A stretch of 9,049 nucleotides of DNA from Bacillota bacterium. GTDB taxonomy: Bacteria > Bacillota > Syntrophomonadia > Syntrophomonadales > Syntrophomonadaceae. This document shows, in pieces, positions 7,256-9,049 of this stretch. The stretch lies in contig JAEWZB010000097.1 in the NCBI GenBank assembly GCA_023395515.1, positions 1 to 9,049 of the forward strand, in the 5' to 3' direction. The notes beneath the pieces are model-generated. The model was not told the DNA's origin. It saw only the letters and a list, made by a program, of their open reading frames with translations, and searched no databases. The first letter of the stretch is position 1. Each line of letters begins with the position of its first letter. A program made the position numbers and the translations under genes.

Positions 7256-7403
7256 AAGGTGAAGAGCAAGGTGTAAGGAATTCTGCTTTTTCTCGTATTT
7301 ATTACCAAGGTTAGACATAACCGTCGGAACTTGCCGTATGGACAAGCAAGTACTCATGATGTTAGAATTAGTCTAGTAATTGGGTTTTGGAGGGTTTACT
7401 AAA
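7256..7403 (+). other. 148-bp intergenic gap, no gene seen; short repeats and weak hairpins
   Basis: No convincing ORF or RNA gene is present. Immediately after the stop, AAGGTG occurs twice (7256 and 7268) followed by TAAGG, resembling the purine-rich repeat found after lysS. A weak stem pairs GAAGAGCA (7261-7268) with the T-rich stretch near 7284-7292, and might slow transcription. GGTTA-GACA-TAACC (7309-7322) is a small perfect hairpin, and ACTTGC/GCAAGT (7329-7334 and 7346-7351) a weak one. A possible weak promoter is TTGCCG (7331-7336) with CATGAT (7355-7360) at an 18-base spacing. The gap suggests the next gene can be transcribed separately. I recognised no riboswitch class. Confidence 0.45.
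7389..7394 (+). promoter_or_regulatory. Ribosome binding site that fixes the transferase start
   Basis: GGAGGG with a 9-base spacer precedes the ATG at 7404. An in-frame TTG at 7380 would place this Shine-Dalgarno sequence inside the coding region, so the ATG is the better start. Confidence 0.85.
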
Positions 7404-8465
7404 ATGCCCACATATATATTTGGCATTGCGCTATTGTCAGCATTTGTCATAGCCTACTTTTCCATGCCGCTAGTAATTAAGCTAGCCTTTAAAATAGGGG
7501 CTACTGACCAACCTGATCCACGCAAAGTGCATGTTAAAATTATGCCGCGTTTAGGTGGCTTAGCTATATTTTTGGCTTTTCTGATCCCTATGTTATTTAT
7601 AATTGATAAAGAAGGACCTTTTTTAGGGGTAATGATTGGCGCCCTGGTTATATTTGTAGTGGGTATCCTAGATGATATTTACCAATTATCAGCCGGAATA
7701 AAATTATTGGGTCAAATAATAGCCGCGGGTATTGCTATTTATTTTGGGGTAATGGTGCACTTTGTTACCAACCCTTTTGATGGTTTACTAAGCTTAGGGT
7801 TGTTAAGTATACCGGTGACCTTCCTCTGGATTGTAGGAGTAACTAATGCGATTAACTTAATAGATGGACTAGATGGTTTAGCCGGGGGAGTTTCGGCTAT
7901 AGCTGCAGCTACTATGGGAATGGTAGCCTTGTTGCAAGGTCAAGTGGAAGTATCTCTGGCCGCTTTTGTATTAGTTGCGGCTATATTAGGCTTTTTGCCG
8001 TATAATTTTCATCCGGCTAAAACCTTCATGGGGGATTCCGGCTCGAATTTGTTAGGTTTCATATTAGGTTGTTTAGCTATAATGGGTACCGCTAAAAGTG
8101 CTACGATAATATCCTTATTTGTGCCCATAGTAATTCTGGGTATTCCCATATTTGATACCTTTTTTGCCATTATCAGGCGTATAAATAATAAAGCCCCTAT
8201 TTTTAAACCGGATAAAGACCATTTACATCATCGGTTACTAGCCCTGGGCATGAGTCACACCCGCTGTGTATTAACAATTTATGCTATAAGTGGGGTATTT
8301 GCCGGAGTAGCTGTAGCCTTAAGCCTGACTACTAATCCTAAGGCTATGCTGGTTTTAGCTATATTGCTCTTTTTAGTAGTGTTGGGCGCCGACAAAATTG
8401 GGCTCTTAACCGGAGGCAAAGCTCCTGCGGTTCCGGTCTACAATACCGTGAAACGTGAAATGTAA
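7404..8465 (+). CDS. tagO: Undecaprenyl-phosphate GlcNAc-1-phosphate transferase (WecA/TagO type)
   Basis: A 353-residue polytopic enzyme of the polyprenyl-phosphate N-acetylhexosamine-1-phosphate transferase (MraY/WecA) superfamily. It is predicted to move GlcNAc-1-phosphate from UDP-GlcNAc onto undecaprenyl phosphate at the inner face of the membrane, the first step of teichoic acid or secondary wall-polymer synthesis. All expected motifs are present: ATDQPDPRKVH and PRLGG (33-52), the metal-binding Asp pair in GILDDIYQL (87-95), NAINLIDGLDGLAGG (148-162), FMGDSGSNLLGF (208-219), and the HxHH loop in KDHLHHRLL (271-279). That loop marks the WecA/TagO branch rather than MraY. About ten or eleven hydrophobic segments are visible. 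The final codons run into CGTGAAA repeats. It follows the DUF5693 gene after a gap and precedes an LCP ligase, which fits a wall-polymer pathway. WecA and TagO cannot be separated by sequence; the symbol follows Firmicute usage. Confidence 0.92.
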   Translation: MPTYIFGIALLSAFVIAYFSMPLVIKLAFKIGATDQPDPRKVHVKIMPRLGGLAIFLAFLIPMLFIIDKEGPFLGVMIGALVIFVVGILDDIYQLSAGIKLLGQIIAAGIAIYFGVMVHFVTNPFDGLLSLGLLSIPVTFLWIVGVTNAINLIDGLDGLAGGVSAIAAATMGMVALLQGQVEVSLAAFVLVAAILGFLPYNFHPAKTFMGDSGSNLLGFILGCLAIMGTAKSATIISLFVPIVILGIPIFDTFFAIIRRINNKAPIFKPDKDHLHHRLLALGMSHTRCVLTIYAISGVFAGVAVALSLTTNPKAMLVLAILLFLVVLGADKIGLLTGGKAPAVPVYNTVKREM

Positions 8466-8467
8466 AA
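8447..8467 (+). repeat. Heptamer repeat overlapping the tagO stop codon
   Basis: Three consecutive 7-base units, CGTGAAA, CGTGAAA and the variant TGTAAAA, span the last codons and stop of the transferase gene. Only the first two are identical, so it is a very short array. It encodes the terminal VKREM and supplies the stop. It may be the edge of a dispersed intergenic repeat that has replaced the original 3' end of the gene. Confidence 0.5.
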
Positions 8468-8552
8468 TGGAAGGCATTAGATATTATAAAGATTTTGACC
8501 CACAGCATATTATTCTGGTCCATTAGGGGCGATTCTAAAGAAGGTGGATTCA

Positions 8553-9049
8553 ATGGCTAAAGCAATTACATTTTTCAAATTAATGTTAGCAACCGGACTA
8601 GTCTTTGGTTTATTCTTTGGTATCGGAGCTGCTATTACCAATGTATTTACTCAAGTGGAACCGACTATGTCAGAAACGGATGAAGAAGAAACTCTAATAG
8701 AACAAGATGGTGACCGTACTAACATTTTAGTCTTAGGAGTGGATGCCAGGCCCGGTGAGACTGTATCACGCTCTGATACGATGATGCTGGTATCGGTTGA
8801 TCCCAAGCTGGATAAAGCTGTGGTTATATCTATTCCCCGGGATACCAAGGTAGAAATGAAAGGTACCGGATTAGATAAAATTGCGGCGGCCAATGTGGTA
8901 GGAGGACCGGAGTACGCGGTAAAAACGGTGGAAAATTTAATGAAGGTTAATATAGATTATTATGTGGAACTTGATTTTAAGGGATTTAAAGACGTAATTG
9001 ATACTCTGGGCGGAGTAAACATTGATGTTCCCACTAAGATGTATAAGCC
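8553..9049 (+). CDS. LCP-family (LytR-CpsA-Psr) wall-polymer ligase, N-terminal part (3' end outside window)
   Basis: The first 165 codons of an LCP-family protein; the frame is open to the window end. LCP enzymes transfer lipid-linked anionic or secondary wall polymers onto peptidoglycan outside the cell. A short cytoplasmic N-terminus is followed by one membrane anchor (about residues 9-30) and an acidic linker (about 40-54). The LCP domain then opens with NILVLGVDARPGE (57-69), RSDTMMLVSVDP (73-84) and VVISIPRDT (90-98), which carry the conserved Asp and Arg residues that bind the polyprenyl pyrophosphate group. IDYYVELDFKGF and DTLGGVNIDVP follow as expected. The start is supported by AAGGTGG five bases upstream. 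It lies 87 bp after the GlcNAc-1-phosphate transferase, which initiates the kind of lipid-linked chain LCP proteins use. The gap between them shows no strong terminator. The specific polymer and any C-terminal domain are not visible. Confidence 0.93.
   Translation, partial: MAKAITFFKLMLATGLVFGLFFGIGAAITNVFTQVEPTMSETDEEETLIEQDGDRTNILVLGVDARPGETVSRSDTMMLVSVDPKLDKAVVISIPRDTKVEMKGTGLDKIAAANVVGGPEYAVKTVENLMKVNIDYYVELDFKGFKDVIDTLGGVNIDVPTKMYK

Noticed and set aside
7295..7380. A riboswitch (for example cyclic di-GMP type) upstream of the transferase
   Set aside because: The conserved core sequences and long-range pairing of known classes are absent; only two short weak hairpins are visible.
7380..7403. 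TTG start at 7380 for the GlcNAc-1-phosphate transferase
   Set aside because: GGAGGG at 7389 correctly spaced for ATG 7404 would be coding sequence under the longer model.
8466..8552. Promoter for the LCP gene built on TTGACC at 8495
   Set aside because: The good -35-like hexamer has no -10 at 16-18 bases; the nearby TATTAT is only 7 bases away.
8359..8893. Minus-strand ORFs under the transferase end and the LCP gene
   Set aside because: They lie opposite clearly conserved coding sequence, and their translations show no domain and have biased composition typical of antisense frames.

Overview
The window reads as about 9 kb of chromosome from a low- to medium-GC, strictly anaerobic-type Firmicute, most likely in the Clostridia (Peptococcaceae/Syntrophomonadales-like). 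The reasons are strong AGGAGG-type ribosome binding sites, AT-leaning codon use (many TTA, ATA and GTA codons), an H-NOX chemoreceptor closely resembling the Thermoanaerobacter/Caldanaerobacter type, and a csaB-murJ-DUF5693 cell-envelope cluster. The genus cannot be fixed from sequence alone. I saw no insertion sequence, phage gene, CRISPR array, tRNA or rRNA.

Left part (1-2481): the 3' end of lysS (class II lysyl-tRNA synthetase) runs rightward into a perfectly symmetric, probably bidirectional terminator. An imperfect inverted repeat follows. Converging on it from the right is a 601-residue membrane chemoreceptor with an N-terminal H-NOX heme domain. That domain keeps the heme ligand His102, Pro115, the Y-S-R heme-propionate triad and, notably, the Trp9/Asn74/Tyr140 distal pocket that lets the Thermoanaerobacter protein bind O2. 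It is therefore best read as a gas (O2/NO/redox) taxis receptor.

Middle (2482-2633): a divergent intergenic region with two perfect palindromes and a probable extended -10 promoter for the rightward genes.

Right part (2634-9049): a rightward run of envelope genes. These are csaB (polysaccharide pyruvyltransferase), murJ/mviN-type lipid-linked oligosaccharide flippase (15 bp later), a large uncharacterised polytopic DUF5693-type protein (1-base overlap with murJ), then, after a 148-bp gap, a WecA/TagO-type polyprenyl-phosphate GlcNAc-1-phosphate transferase. After an 87-bp gap comes the start of a LytR-CpsA-Psr (LCP) wall-polymer ligase, cut by the window end.

Together these read as a secondary cell-wall polymer pathway. 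TagO starts the lipid-linked glycan, CsaB adds pyruvyl ketals (the ligand for S-layer SLH domains), MurJ or a MurJ-like flippase moves a lipid-linked intermediate out, and LCP attaches the polymer to peptidoglycan. The DUF5693 protein is the unexplained member and the best candidate for something new.
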